From positions 1-64,000 of the forward strand of contig JAOUHU010000011.1 in assembly GCA_029884455.1 (NCBI GenBank): a stretch of DNA of 64,000 bases, written 5' to 3'. A program made the position numbers and the translations under genes. The DNA is from Gammaproteobacteria bacterium (lineage in GTDB: Bacteria; Pseudomonadota; Gammaproteobacteria; Steroidobacterales; Woeseiaceae). This document shows positions 49,022 through 58,579 of the stretch, in pieces. Position 1 is the first letter of the stretch, and every line of letters begins with the position of its first letter. A model generated the notes under the pieces. The model did not search any database, was not told the DNA's origin, and saw nothing but the letters and a program-made list of their open reading frames with translations.

Positions 49022-50193
49022 CGCAGTTTCTTCATACCCTCGTCCAGACCAGCAATCGTCAATGGATACATTCGATTACTTATGAGTTCACGAATGATCT
49101 TCGTCGACGGAGTGTAGTTCCATCGCTGACGCGGCTCAGGATTTAACCAGATCGCTTTCGGGAACGCGTGCAACAGGCGTTGCATCCAGACTGCGCCCGG
49201 CTCGTCATTCCAGTGCTCCACGCTGCCGCCTGCATATACAACCTCGTAAGGACTCATGGTCGCATCGCCGACAAAAACCAGTTTGTAATCGGATGCATAC
49301 TTGTGCGTGATATCGAGCGTCGCAAACCGCTCTGAATGACGCCGTCGATTATCCTTCCAGAAGTATTCATAAATAAAATTATGAAAGTAGAAATATTCGA
49401 GGTGCTTGAACTCACTGCGTGCAGCCGAGAACAATTCCTCGCAGACCCGCACGTGATCGTCCATTGAGCCGCCGACATCCAGACACAACAGCAGTTTCAC
49501 GGCGTTATGCCGCTCCGCCACCATGCGTATATCGAGCATGCCGGCATTTCGAGCTGTCTTGTCGATCGTGTCCGGTAAATCCAGCTGATCGGCGGCGCCC
49601 TCACGAGCGAATTTGCGCAATCGCCGCAAAGCAATCTTGATATTGCGGGTACCAAGCTCGACAGAGTCGTCAAGATTGCGATACTCACGGCGATCCCAGA
49701 CTTTGACAGCGCTGCGATTGCGCGAACTGGCCTGACCGATGCGAACACCTTCGGGATTGTAACCATAGGCGCCAAACGGGGAGGTTCCCGCGGTTCCGAT
49801 CCAGCGGTTACCGCCTTCGTGGCGCTCGTCCTGTTCTTCGAGTCGCGCCCGCAATGCTTTCATCAACGCCTCGATACCGCCCATCGCCTGAATTTGCGCT
49901 TTTTCCTCCTCGCTCAGGAACAATTCAGCCTGGCGCCGCAGCCACTCTTCAGGGATATCTTGCGTCAGGTCGCGCAAGGATTCGCTCAAACCTCTGAAAT
50001 AGGCAGAAAATATTCGGTCGAAGCGATCCAGCTGTGCCTCATCTTTGACCAGGCAGGCTCGCGACAGGTAATAGAATTCATCAACGCTGTGGCGCGCCAG
50101 CCCCTCGCGCATCGCCTCAAGCAATGTCAGCATCTCGGTTATCGAGGTTTTCATGCCGCCAGCGCGGAGTTGATAGAAAAACGGGATCAGCAT
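49018..50193 (-). CDS. vWA-domain protein (CoxE-like) paired with a MoxR ATPase
   Basis: 391-residue cytoplasmic protein: an all-helical N-terminal region (about 10-110), a linker with GNRWIGTAGTSPFGAYGYNP, and a C-terminal von Willebrand A domain from about 230. The MIDAS motif is DVGGSMDDH (Asp239 to Asp245 region) with Gly241 where DxSxS domains have Ser. Such proteins occur with MoxR ATPases and are thought to act as a chaperone or cofactor-insertion pair, but the target here is unknown. Eighteen bases separate it from the MoxR gene; same operon. Confidence 0.85.
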   Translation of the reverse strand: MLIPFFYQLRAGGMKTSITEMLTLLEAMREGLARHSVDEFYYLSRACLVKDEAQLDRFDRIFSAYFRGLSESLRDLTQDIPEEWLRRQAELFLSEEEKAQIQAMGGIEALMKALRARLEEQDERHEGGNRWIGTAGTSPFGAYGYNPEGVRIGQASSRNRSAVKVWDRREYRNLDDSVELGTRNIKIALRRLRKFAREGAADQLDLPDTIDKTARNAGMLDIRMVAERHNAVKLLLCLDVGGSMDDHVRVCEELFSAARSEFKHLEYFYFHNFIYEYFWKDNRRRHSERFATLDITHKYASDYKLVFVGDATMSPYEVVYAGGSVEHWNDEPGAVWMQRLLHAFPKAIWLNPEPRQRWNYTPSTKIIRELISNRMYPLTIAGLDEGMKKLR

Positions 50194-50211
50194 GGCCGCA
50201 GCATTGCGTCG

Positions 50212-51078
50212 TTACCGACCCGACGTATTGCCGCTGCGACGATCGAGAAACACCAGCTGCTCGAACAAATGCACGTCCTGTTCATTCTTGAGCAATGCGC
50301 CATATAACGGCGGAATTGCCTTGCGCGCATCATCGCTACGCAGCGCCTCAGGCGAAACATCCTCAGCTAACAGCAGTTTAATCCAGTCGAGCAGCTCGGA
50401 AGTCGACGGCTTCTTTTTTAATCCAGGTACGTCGCGCACACGGTAAAAAGTGTTCAAGGCCTCGGCAAGCAGGGTTTTTTTGAGATCGGGGAAATGCAGG
50501 TTGACGATGCTTTGCATCGTCTGCGGGTCCGGAAACTTGATGTAATGAAAAAAACAGCGTCGTAGGAAAGCATCCGGCAACTCTTTTTCATTATTGCTGG
50601 TGATCACGATGATCGGTCGATGCACGGCTTTGATCAATTGCTTCGTTTCGTAGACAAAAAACTCCATGCGATCGAGTTCCCGCAGCAGGTCGTTAGGAAA
50701 TTCGATATCCGCCTTGTCAATTTCATCGATCAGAAGCACAGATTGCTTGTCCGATTCGAATGCATCCCAAATCTTGCCCCGAATGATGTAATTGGAAATA
50801 TTGTGTACGCGATCATCACCCAGCTGGGAGTCTCGCAGCCTGGCAACTGCATCGTATTCGTACAGACCCTGATATGCCTTGGTCGTCGACTTGATGTGCC
50901 ATTCGTGCAGTGGCTTTTTCAGCGAATAGGCAATCTCCTGCGCCAACTGCGTCTTACCCGTTCCGGGTTCGCCCTTGATCAGGATCGGGCGTGACAGCGT
51001 TACGGCGGCATTTACAGCGATCGTCAGGTCGTCAGTCGCAATATAGCTGCTGGTGCTTTGAAATCGGCCGCTGCTCAT
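50212..51078 (-). CDS. MoxR-family AAA+ ATPase
   Basis: 288-residue AAA+ protein: Walker A GEPGTGKT (36-43), Walker B LLIDEIDKADIEFPNDLL, sensor 1 ITSNNEKELPDAFLRRC, and a C-terminal lid with the conserved charged segment ALRSDDARKAIPPLYGALLKNEQD described in this MoxR branch. MoxR ATPases usually act with vWA partners on maturation of another protein. It sits between a penicillin-acylase-like gene and the vWA gene. Substrate unknown. Confidence 0.9.
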   Translation of the reverse strand: MSSGRFQSTSSYIATDDLTIAVNAAVTLSRPILIKGEPGTGKTQLAQEIAYSLKKPLHEWHIKSTTKAYQGLYEYDAVARLRDSQLGDDRVHNISNYIIRGKIWDAFESDKQSVLLIDEIDKADIEFPNDLLRELDRMEFFVYETKQLIKAVHRPIIVITSNNEKELPDAFLRRCFFHYIKFPDPQTMQSIVNLHFPDLKKTLLAEALNTFYRVRDVPGLKKKPSTSELLDWIKLLLAEDVSPEALRSDDARKAIPPLYGALLKNEQDVHLFEQLVFLDRRSGNTSGR

Positions 51079-51087
51079 GCCGCTATG

Positions 51088-53445
51088 TTACCGCGTCGCT
51101 GGCCGCAATATGAGCTCGTGTTGGCTGGCGCCGGGCAAAAACGGCGTGGCGCGGCCCTCAACCCAGGCGTCATGGCCCTGGCGATAAAAGAGCGACAGAG
51201 GGTGTCCGCTCTGCCCACCTGGCATGTGCATCAGGCTTTCTGCCTCATTTCCGGGATACACACTAAAGCGCTCCGATGCACCAAACGTCGGGCCCTGGGC
51301 CCTCGGTAAATTTTCGTCGCCGTGCATTGGTGTGGCAGGCATATCCAACCATCGCGACAGGAGCGGAATCGCGCGGCTGAGCGGATGCTGAATGATGGCA
51401 GTATTGAATTCGCCCCAGGTACGGCTGGCGAGCGGCCCGTCGAAATTTTCCTCGAAATAGTTGATATTGGCTCGCACTGCTGCCAACAGAAACTCATTCC
51501 AATCGTCGAACCCGGCCGGCAACATGTGTTTCGGTCGCTCAGTCAGCAGCGCCCAAAGCGGCGCCTCGAATTGGTTGCTGATACGCAGGCGAACATCGTC
51601 GCCATAGGCTTCCCGCACCGGCGTCATCAGTGCGTCGAATACACGTTGCCGGACCTCGAGGCGAAAACTTCGCACCAGGCGATAGCCGACCGACTCGGCG
51701 GCCGCGCGCGGCACCCATGCTTCGACCAGCTGCCGATACTCTGCAAATTCCTCGGCATCCCCCAGCACCTCCAGCAGCAGCGCCTGCCACGGACCAAGAA
51801 ACAGCGCACGATCATCGAACTGAATATCCAGCATGTCCTGCACTGCAAACTGATTTTTGGCTAGCAGCGCATCGCGAATCTGTGCGGCGCGCGCACCGAG
51901 GTCATAACCGCCATTGCCAATAAGTCGCAAAGCTTCACCATCCGCGACGCGAGCATTGGCGGTCCAGATACGACCACTCTCGGGATTGATAATGCGCGGG
52001 TAACTTTCCGCCGGCAACCAGCCTTGCCAGCCCTGCACTTGGCTCCAGTCTGCAGGCAACAGCGGGTCATAGCCGACTCGCACTGGTATTGGGCCTGCGA
52101 TGGTCCAGCCGATATTGCCGCCGCTATCGCCAACTACAAAATTCTGTGGGGGAATCGTGACGTGATTTGCGATACTCAGGGCCTCATCCACTGTCGCCGC
52201 TGTTTCCAGTTCAATCAGGCGCAGGTTCGTCTCCGAAGTGTGATGCGCTATCCAGCTGATGGCGATTTCGCCATCCGGATACGCAAGCCCATCGGCGACC
52301 GGGCCCCAGATTGTCTCCCGCACCTTCAGCGTCACAGGTTCGGCGCCTTTTACAACAATGATCTCTTCAAAGCTCTGGTAGGCCTGATCGCCGTCCGGCG
52401 TCTGATACGTTTGCGGCGATCTTCCCGGTAGCAGCAGGATCGCATCAGACCAGTCACCATAACTGTTGGTAAAGCCCCAGGCGACCCTGCCGCTGCTGCC
52501 GGCAATAACCAGCGGTTGCCCTGGCAAGGTAACACCGCTGATGTCGACTGCCGGCGTACCACTCGATACCAGCCTGGCACGATAATAAATGTTCGGTACG
52601 CGCAGACCGAGGTGCATGTCGTTGCTCACAATCGGCAAGCCGGATTCGGTAAGCGCACCGCTTACCGCCCAGTTATTGCTGCCGGGCAGTGGTGGCGATC
52701 CAGACTCGCTCATCGACGATGCCCTGGGCGAAACCGAGCGCAACGAGTAGACATCAGCAGGCGGTATCGGCAGCGGTGCACGTGCCTCGCCCATCATCGG
52801 CGCATCCCAGGAAGTGCCCGGCGGGTACATCCAGGCGAATACTTCAGCGGGCAGGATTTTCGCGGCAAGGCCTCGCTGCACGTCGCGCCGGGCCAGTTCA
52901 TCATTCAGGTCGAAGAACATGGCATAGGCTACCAGCAGGGAATCGGCGGCTATCCACGGTTCAGGATCGACCCCTAGCAAATAATATTCGAACGGTTTCG
53001 CGTCCAGGCTTGCAAGCCCGGCATTCACGCCCGCCGCATATCGTTCAAGAAGTGCCCGCTCATTTTCTGTCAGTGCCTGGAGTGCCACCGCCGTTCGGCT
53101 TCTAAACCGGTGCAGGCGTTTGCGGCGATCCGCATCAATTGTTGCGGCACCAATAAGTGCCGACAACTCGCCCGCCGCATCGCGGCGCAACAGGTCCATC
53201 TGAAAATACCGGTCCTGGCCGTGCACAAAGCCGGTGGCAAAAGCGAGGTCAAGTCGATTGCTGGCGCGGATCGTCGGAATGCCGGCCGCATCACGCACAA
53301 TGCTGGCCGCTGCGGACAATTCAGCTGCCTCCAATTCTCCGTCAAGCTGCGGCAGGCTGGCCCGCAACGTCAGCCAGGCCAGCATCGCAACCATACTGGC
53401 GGCCGAAAACAATCCAAAAAGCAGACGACCCGCCCAGCGTCGCAT
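51088..53445 (-). CDS. Penicillin acylase family (S45 Ntn-hydrolase) protein
   Basis: Self-processing amidohydrolase. 785 residues: N-terminal membrane anchor or signal (about 8-28), alpha chain, spacer, and the beta chain that begins at the nucleophile Ser256 in PGSNNWAVSG (codon 52678-52680), the classic S/NNW cleavage site. A conserved VSNDMHLGLRVPNIYY follows. Family members cleave penicillins, cephalosporins or acyl-homoserine lactones; the native substrate cannot be told from sequence. It lies between pyk (7 bases away) and moxR. Confidence 0.92.
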   Translation of the reverse strand: MRRWAGRLLFGLFSAASMVAMLAWLTLRASLPQLDGELEAAELSAAASIVRDAAGIPTIRASNRLDLAFATGFVHGQDRYFQMDLLRRDAAGELSALIGAATIDADRRKRLHRFRSRTAVALQALTENERALLERYAAGVNAGLASLDAKPFEYYLLGVDPEPWIAADSLLVAYAMFFDLNDELARRDVQRGLAAKILPAEVFAWMYPPGTSWDAPMMGEARAPLPIPPADVYSLRSVSPRASSMSESGSPPLPGSNNWAVSGALTESGLPIVSNDMHLGLRVPNIYYRARLVSSGTPAVDISGVTLPGQPLVIAGSSGRVAWGFTNSYGDWSDAILLLPGRSPQTYQTPDGDQAYQSFEEIIVVKGAEPVTLKVRETIWGPVADGLAYPDGEIAISWIAHHTSETNLRLIELETAATVDEALSIANHVTIPPQNFVVGDSGGNIGWTIAGPIPVRVGYDPLLPADWSQVQGWQGWLPAESYPRIINPESGRIWTANARVADGEALRLIGNGGYDLGARAAQIRDALLAKNQFAVQDMLDIQFDDRALFLGPWQALLLEVLGDAEEFAEYRQLVEAWVPRAAAESVGYRLVRSFRLEVRQRVFDALMTPVREAYGDDVRLRISNQFEAPLWALLTERPKHMLPAGFDDWNEFLLAAVRANINYFEENFDGPLASRTWGEFNTAIIQHPLSRAIPLLSRWLDMPATPMHGDENLPRAQGPTFGASERFSVYPGNEAESLMHMPGGQSGHPLSLFYRQGHDAWVEGRATPFLPGASQHELILRPATR

Positions 53446-53451
53446 ACCGTA

Positions 53452-54888
53452 TCAGTCCGCCGCCTTGACCCTGAGAATTTTCATCGCATTGGTGTTCCCG
53501 GAGACGCCCTCAAGATCGCCCTTGGTGAAAATAACCAGGTCATCAACCTCGACCAATTTGCGGCTCAACAGGGTCTTGAAGATATTCTGGTACAACTCCT
53601 GTCGCGCGATTTCCGTAATTGCGAAAGGAACCGGGTAAACACCGCGATACAAGGCAACACGGCGGCTGGTCGCCGCGGAGGGGGTGAAGGCGTAAATCGG
53701 AATGTCGGATCGAATGCGTGACATCCAGCGCGCTGTCGAGCCTGATTCAGTCAACGCTATGATCGCCTTTACGTTCAGGTGATTGGCCGTGTACATCACC
53801 GCCATCGCAATTGCCTCATCGACAAATTCGAAGTAGTCACCCATGCGATGCCGGGTCGCGCCTTCAGGCAACGGGTACTTCTCAGCGCCAGTGCAGACTT
53901 CGCTCATGGCACGCACGGCGTGCACCGGAAACTTGCCGACCGCCGTTTCTCCGGACAACATCACCGCGTCGGTGCCATCCATGACTGCATTGGCCACGTC
54001 GGAGACTTCTGCGCGGGTTGGAATAGGGCTCTGAATCATCGACTCCATCATCTGTGTCGCCGTAATGACGATCTTGCTGCCCTTGCGCGTCTTGCGGATG
54101 AGTTTCTTTTGGATCCCTGTGAGCTCGGCATAACCCATCTCTACACCGAGATCGCCACGTGCCACCATGACGACGTCCGCAGCCTCGATGATTGAATCGA
54201 TATTCTCAACCGCCTCGGCGCGTTCGACCTTGGCTACGATAAGGCCCTTGCCACCTGCCGCCCGGAAAAGGCGACGCGCTTCATCGATGTCGTCGCCGTT
54301 GCGCACGAAGGATACGGCGAGAAAATCCATCTCCAACGCTGCCGCGAGTTTGATGTTGTCACGATCGATGTCGGTCAGCGCAGCAGCCGACAAGCCGCCG
54401 CCTTTCTTGTTGATGCCCTTGTGATCCGAGAGGATGCCTCCGGTTATCACTTTTGTGTGTATGCGGGTCTTTTCAATGCGTTCGACAGCCAGCTCGATCA
54501 GGCCGTCGTTCAGCAGCAGTACATCGCCGGCAACCACATCTTCATGCAGCGTATCGAGTGCCACACCGACACCCTTTGCCGTGCCATCTTCTGCTCCCAA
54601 CTCAGAATCGAGAAAGAAATCATCGCCATCGTTGAGTATTGCGCTATGGTCACGGAAACGCCGGATGCGGATTTTTGGGCCCTGCAGGTCCCCCATAAGA
54701 CCGACATCACGGCCACATTCGAGCGCCGTCTCGCGCAGCAAGCTGGCTCGACGCCGGTGTTCGTTCGCTTCGCCGTGTGAAAAATTGATACGCGCCACGT
54801 CAAGGCCGGCCTTGATCATCTTGCGCAATACTTCCTGGTTGTCTGTCGCTGGCCCCAGCGTCGCAACTATTTTTGTTCGTCTTTGCAT
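53452..54888 (-). CDS. pyk: Pyruvate kinase
   Basis: Converts PEP and ADP to pyruvate and ATP. 478 residues from ATG 54888: RRTKIVATLGPATDNQEVL at the N-terminus, INFSHG, the active-site segment VMVARGDLGVEMGY, and TATQMMESMI. The length and C-terminal effector domain match the Pyk type activated by sugar phosphates/AMP (inference). The frame is open for 14 more codons upstream. It belongs to a tkt-gap-pgk-pyk series interrupted by a divergent PhoX-like gene. Confidence 0.97.
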   Translation of the reverse strand: MQRRTKIVATLGPATDNQEVLRKMIKAGLDVARINFSHGEANEHRRRASLLRETALECGRDVGLMGDLQGPKIRIRRFRDHSAILNDGDDFFLDSELGAEDGTAKGVGVALDTLHEDVVAGDVLLLNDGLIELAVERIEKTRIHTKVITGGILSDHKGINKKGGGLSAAALTDIDRDNIKLAAALEMDFLAVSFVRNGDDIDEARRLFRAAGGKGLIVAKVERAEAVENIDSIIEAADVVMVARGDLGVEMGYAELTGIQKKLIRKTRKGSKIVITATQMMESMIQSPIPTRAEVSDVANAVMDGTDAVMLSGETAVGKFPVHAVRAMSEVCTGAEKYPLPEGATRHRMGDYFEFVDEAIAMAVMYTANHLNVKAIIALTESGSTARWMSRIRSDIPIYAFTPSAATSRRVALYRGVYPVPFAITEIARQELYQNIFKTLLSRKLVEVDDLVIFTKGDLEGVSGNTNAMKILRVKAAD

Positions 54889-54949
54889 GGCGGCGATTAT
54901 TGCACAAGCCGGCACAGAGCACCGCTGCAAAAAAGACCTTGCCCTGACT

Positions 54950-54977
54950 TTGGCTTGTCACAAAAAAGCAGTATTCT
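54950..54977 (+). promoter_or_regulatory. Candidate promoter of the PhoX-like gene
   Basis: TTGGCT (54950-54955) and TATTCT (54972-54977) with a 16-base spacer, 35 bases before the TTG start. Moderate match. Confidence 0.45.
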
Positions 54978-55012
54978 CACCCACCACCTCCCCGAGCCTG
55001 GAGCACGGAACT

Positions 55013-56371
55013 TTGCAACGCCGTCGATTCTTGCAAAGCCTCGCGGTCGCCGCGGTTGCACCGTCGGTTCCGGCCGCGATTCGCGCCGCGGAATCTCGCT
55101 TTGCTGCGCTGCGCCCGGACCCGGACCGCATCATAGACCTGCCGGCGGGGTTCAGTTACCGGATTCTTTCGCGAGCCGGCGAACGGATGGATGATGGACT
55201 GCAAGTCCCGAATGCGCATGACGGTATGGCCGCTTTCGCGGCGGACAATGGCCGGATAATCCTGGTCTGCAATCACGAGCTGGCAATTGACGAACTTCAG
55301 CTCAGTGCTTATGGCCCCGACGTTGGCGCCATACCCGACTTCGTCTGGTCGAAAATGTACGACGCCGGCCAGCGCAAGACGCCCTCGGCCGGCGGTACAA
55401 CCACCACGATCTATGACCCGGCGAGTGGCAGGGTCGAGCGCCGGTTTTTAAGCCTGGCAGGCACCGAAATCAACTGCGCGGGCGGGCCGACGCCCTGGGG
55501 CAGCTGGCTCAGCTGCGAAGAAAGTTTCTCAAACCCTGGCAGTTTCCTTGGCCGGCACCGCGAGCAGCCGCATGGCTATGTGTTTGAAGTGCCTGCACAG
55601 GCAGCCGGGCTGGTCGAGCCGCAGCCGATCAAGGCGATGGGAAAATTCATGCATGAGGCGGCAGCGGTGCATGCGGCGAGTGGCATCGTTTACCTGACCG
55701 AAGACCGGCATAACAGCCTGTTCTACCGATATATACCGAACCAGCGCGGACAGCTGCTTGCCGGTGGCCGCCTGCAGGCGCTGGCGATTGTTGGCAATCC
55801 TTCCTTTACGACTGACAACTGGTCGCAATTACCCGACCTGCGAGTCGGCGAGTCACTGCCAACACGTTGGCTGGACCTTGATCAGGTCGACCGTGATACG
55901 GATGACCTGCGTGAAGACGGCGCGGACCTGGGAGCGGCGAGATTCGCGCGCGGCGAGGGCCTTTGGGCGACCGGCGACTGCCTCGCCTTTACCTGCACCA
56001 TCGGCGGGCGAGCGCGCCTCGGCCAGGTTTTTAGCTATATGCCCAGCGCACACGAGGGCACCCCACAGGAAAACGACAGCCCGGGTCAACTCACACTCAT
56101 CGCCGAAGCCAACGAGAACTCGCTGCTGCAAAATGCCGATAACATAACGCTCGCACCGTGGGGCGACCTGCTGGTCTGTGAAGATACCGGCGCGCACTGT
56201 GGTATCGTCGGCATCGGTCCGGACGGCACACAATACACGATAGCTGACAATGCGTATTCGAACTCGGAACTGGCGGGCGCGTGCTTTTCGCCGGCAGGCG
56301 ACATCCTGTTCGTAAACATACAGTATCCCGGGATGACGCTGGCGATTACCGGCCCGTGGCCCTCCGCGTAA
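55013..56371 (+). CDS. Tat-exported PhoX-like (DUF839) phosphatase
   Basis: 452-residue protein related to PhoX alkaline phosphatases, which use calcium and iron and are exported by Tat. The N-terminus [15 protein letters not shown] fits a twin-arginine signal, cleaved near IRA-AE. The family motif [19 protein letters not shown] is clear, as are [10 protein letters not shown] and the C-terminal [16 protein letters not shown]. The start is TTG 55013, with GGAG 9 bases upstream; the open frame extends further up but the Tat signal fixes the start. Its 3' end overlaps the convergent pgk by 26 bases. Substrate is probably a phosphate ester. Confidence 0.88.
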   Translation: MQRRRFLQSLAVAAVAPSVPAAIRAAESRFAALRPDPDRIIDLPAGFSYRILSRAGERMDDGLQVPNAHDGMAAFAADNGRIILVCNHELAIDELQLSAYGPDVGAIPDFVWSKMYDAGQRKTPSAGGTTTTIYDPASGRVERRFLSLAGTEINCAGGPTPWGSWLSCEESFSNPGSFLGRHREQPHGYVFEVPAQAAGLVEPQPIKAMGKFMHEAAAVHAASGIVYLTEDRHNSLFYRYIPNQRGQLLAGGRLQALAIVGNPSFTTDNWSQLPDLRVGESLPTRWLDLDQVDRDTDDLREDGADLGAARFARGEGLWATGDCLAFTCTIGGRARLGQVFSYMPSAHEGTPQENDSPGQLTLIAEANENSLLQNADNITLAPWGDLLVCEDTGAHCGIVGIGPDGTQYTIADNAYSNSELAGACFSPAGDILFVNIQYPGMTLAITGPWPSA

Positions 56372-57524
56372 GAATTTCGACCGCAGGCAAGGTCTTGCCT
56401 TCGACAAACTCGAGAAACGCCCCGCCGCCGGTGGAAATGTAGGAGATACCGGCCGCAACACCGTACTTGTCGATGGCCGCGAGCGTGTCGCCGCCCCCGG
56501 CGATCGAAAACGCCGGACTTGCGGCAATTGCCTCCGCCAGCACGCGCGTGCCGTGACCGAATGCGTCGAATTCAAACACACCGACCGGGCCGTTCCAGAT
56601 GATCGTGCCGGCGCCGGCCAGGATGTCGGCAAACTTTTGCGCTGTCGCAGGGCCAATATCGAGGATCATTTCGTTATCCTCTACCCTGTCAACTGCTTTA
56701 ACTGTCGCTGCGGCGGTTGCCGAAAACTCTGTCGCAACCACAACATCCGTTGGCAACGGAATTTCAGCACCATCGGTCTCGTTCGCGGCCAGCGTTTGGG
56801 CCGTTTCCAGCATGTCGGCTTCGTGCAGCGATTTGCCGACGTTCCGCCCGGCAGCGGCGATGAACGTGTTCGCGATGCCACCACCAACGATTAGCGTGTC
56901 GACAATTTTTGCCAGTGCATCAAGCACCGACAATTTGGTCGAGACTTTGGAGCCGCCCACAATGGCTACCATCGGCCGCGCCGGATTGCCCAGTGCCTTC
57001 TCGAGCGCGTCAAGTTCCGCGCTGAGCAGCGGACCCGAGCAGGCAACAGGTGCGTACTCGGCTACACCATAGGTGCTGGACTGCGCACGATGCGCGGTAC
57101 CAAAAGCGTCCATGACAAACACGTCACACAGCGCCGCCATCTTTTTTGCCAGCCCTGGATCGTTGGCGTTTTCACCGGCCAGGAAACGGACGTTCTCCAG
57201 CAGCACGACCTCCCCGGGTTGAATATCCACGCCGTCAATCCAACCGGCCCGCAGCGGTACATCGCGTTTGAGCAATCCAGCCAGGCATCGAGCAACCGGC
57301 GCCAGTGAATACTTTTCCTCAGGCTTGCCTTCGGTTGGTCGGCCCAGGTGCGACATCAGCATGACCGCGGCGCCTGCCTCGAGGGCAGCCTGAATCGTTG
57401 GCAATGCCGCACGAATCCTTGCATCACTGCTGACTTCGCCGTTGGCAATAGGCACGTTCAGATCTTCACGGATCAATACGCGCTTGCCGGCCAGATCCAG
57501 GTCCAGCATGTTGATGACAGCCAT
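56346..57524 (-). CDS. pgk: Phosphoglycerate kinase
   Basis: Glycolytic and gluconeogenic kinase. 392 residues: [45 protein letters not shown], the nucleotide-binding [19 protein letters not shown] and C-terminal GGGDTLAA and [10 protein letters not shown]. Seventeen bases after gap. The 3' 26 bp are shared with the PhoX-like gene on the other strand. Confidence 0.98.
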   Translation of the reverse strand: MAVINMLDLDLAGKRVLIREDLNVPIANGEVSSDARIRAALPTIQAALEAGAAVMLMSHLGRPTEGKPEEKYSLAPVARCLAGLLKRDVPLRAGWIDGVDIQPGEVVLLENVRFLAGENANDPGLAKKMAALCDVFVMDAFGTAHRAQSSTYGVAEYAPVACSGPLLSAELDALEKALGNPARPMVAIVGGSKVSTKLSVLDALAKIVDTLIVGGGIANTFIAAAGRNVGKSLHEADMLETAQTLAANETDGAEIPLPTDVVVATEFSATAAATVKAVDRVEDNEMILDIGPATAQKFADILAGAGTIIWNGPVGVFEFDAFGHGTRVLAEAIAASPAFSIAGGGDTLAAIDKYGVAAGISYISTGGGAFLEFVEGKTLPAVEILTRRATGR

Positions 57525-57541
57525 GGTGCCTATTTCCGGTG

Positions 57542-58552
57542 TCAGGCGTTATAGAACGCGACGGCTGTATCCAGCATGCGGTTGGAGAATCCCCATTCAT
57601 TGTCATACCACGCGCAAACCTTGACCAGGGTACCCTGCATAACTTTGGTCAGCGTGGCGTCGTAGGTTGACGATGCCGGATCATGATTGAAGTCGATCGA
57701 GACCAGTGGCTCGTCGTTGTAAGCAAGGATGCCCTTGAGCGACCCCTCGCTCGCTTTCTTCATCACCGCATTGATTTCCGCGATGCTGGTCTCGCGCGAT
57801 GCGACGAATGTCAGATCGACTGCGGAAACGTTGATCGTCGGAATACGCATCGAAAACCCGTCCAGCCTGCCGTTCAATTCCGGCAACACGAGACCAACAG
57901 CTGCGGCAGCACCGGTCTTGGTCGGGATCTGAGACATCGTTGCTGAGCGTGCACGGCGCAGGTCCTTGTGGAAAACATCGGTCAGCACCTGGTCGTTGGT
58001 ATAAGCATGAATCGTGGTCATGATGCCATGCACGACGCCGATTTCATCGTGCAAGGGTTTCACCAGTGGCGCAAGGCAGTTGGTAGTGCAGGACGCATTC
58101 GAAATAATCGTGTCAGTTGACTTGAGAACCTTGTGGTTGACGCCGTAGACGATGGTCGCATCGACCCCTTCACCGCCTGGGGCCGAAATGATGACTTTTT
58201 TCGCGCCGGCCTCGAGATGCTTGCCCGCTGTGGCGCGCGTGGTAAAGAACCCGGTCGACTCAAACACCATCTCGACGCCCAGCTCTTTCCAGGGCAGCTT
58301 CGCAGGGTCGCGCTCGGCAAGCACGCGAATGCGATCGCCATTGATCACCATGTAATCGCCATCGACCTCTACGGTGCCCGGGAAGCGACCGTGCGCCGTG
58401 TCGCGTCGTGTCAGGTGTGCGTTGGTGTTGGCATCACCGAGGTCATTCACGGCGACAATTTCGATCTCTGAATTCTTGCCACTCTCGTACAATGCGCGCA
58501 GCATGTTTCGGCCAATGCGACCGTAGCCGTTAATTCCAACCTTGATGGTCAT
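57542..58552 (-). CDS. gap: Glyceraldehyde-3-phosphate dehydrogenase, type I
   Basis: 336 residues: Rossmann motif [15 protein letters not shown], catalytic Cys in [21 protein letters not shown] and the C-terminal [15 protein letters not shown]. The second residue block [21 protein letters not shown] is closer to CbbG/GapA of autotrophs and pseudomonads than to E. coli GapA (impression only). Between tkt and pgk, same strand. Confidence 0.98.
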   Translation of the reverse strand: MTIKVGINGYGRIGRNMLRALYESGKNSEIEIVAVNDLGDANTNAHLTRRDTAHGRFPGTVEVDGDYMVINGDRIRVLAERDPAKLPWKELGVEMVFESTGFFTTRATAGKHLEAGAKKVIISAPGGEGVDATIVYGVNHKVLKSTDTIISNASCTTNCLAPLVKPLHDEIGVVHGIMTTIHAYTNDQVLTDVFHKDLRRARSATMSQIPTKTGAAAAVGLVLPELNGRLDGFSMRIPTINVSAVDLTFVASRETSIAEINAVMKKASEGSLKGILAYNDEPLVSIDFNHDPASSTYDATLTKVMQGTLVKVCAWYDNEWGFSNRMLDTAVAFYNA

Positions 58553-58579
58553 TCCCGTCTCCTGAATCAGATAATTTTT

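Noticed and set aside
54434-55012. N-terminal extension of the PhoX-like protein through pyk antisense
   Set aside because: The twin-arginine signal directly after TTG 55013 with GGAG upstream marks the real start.
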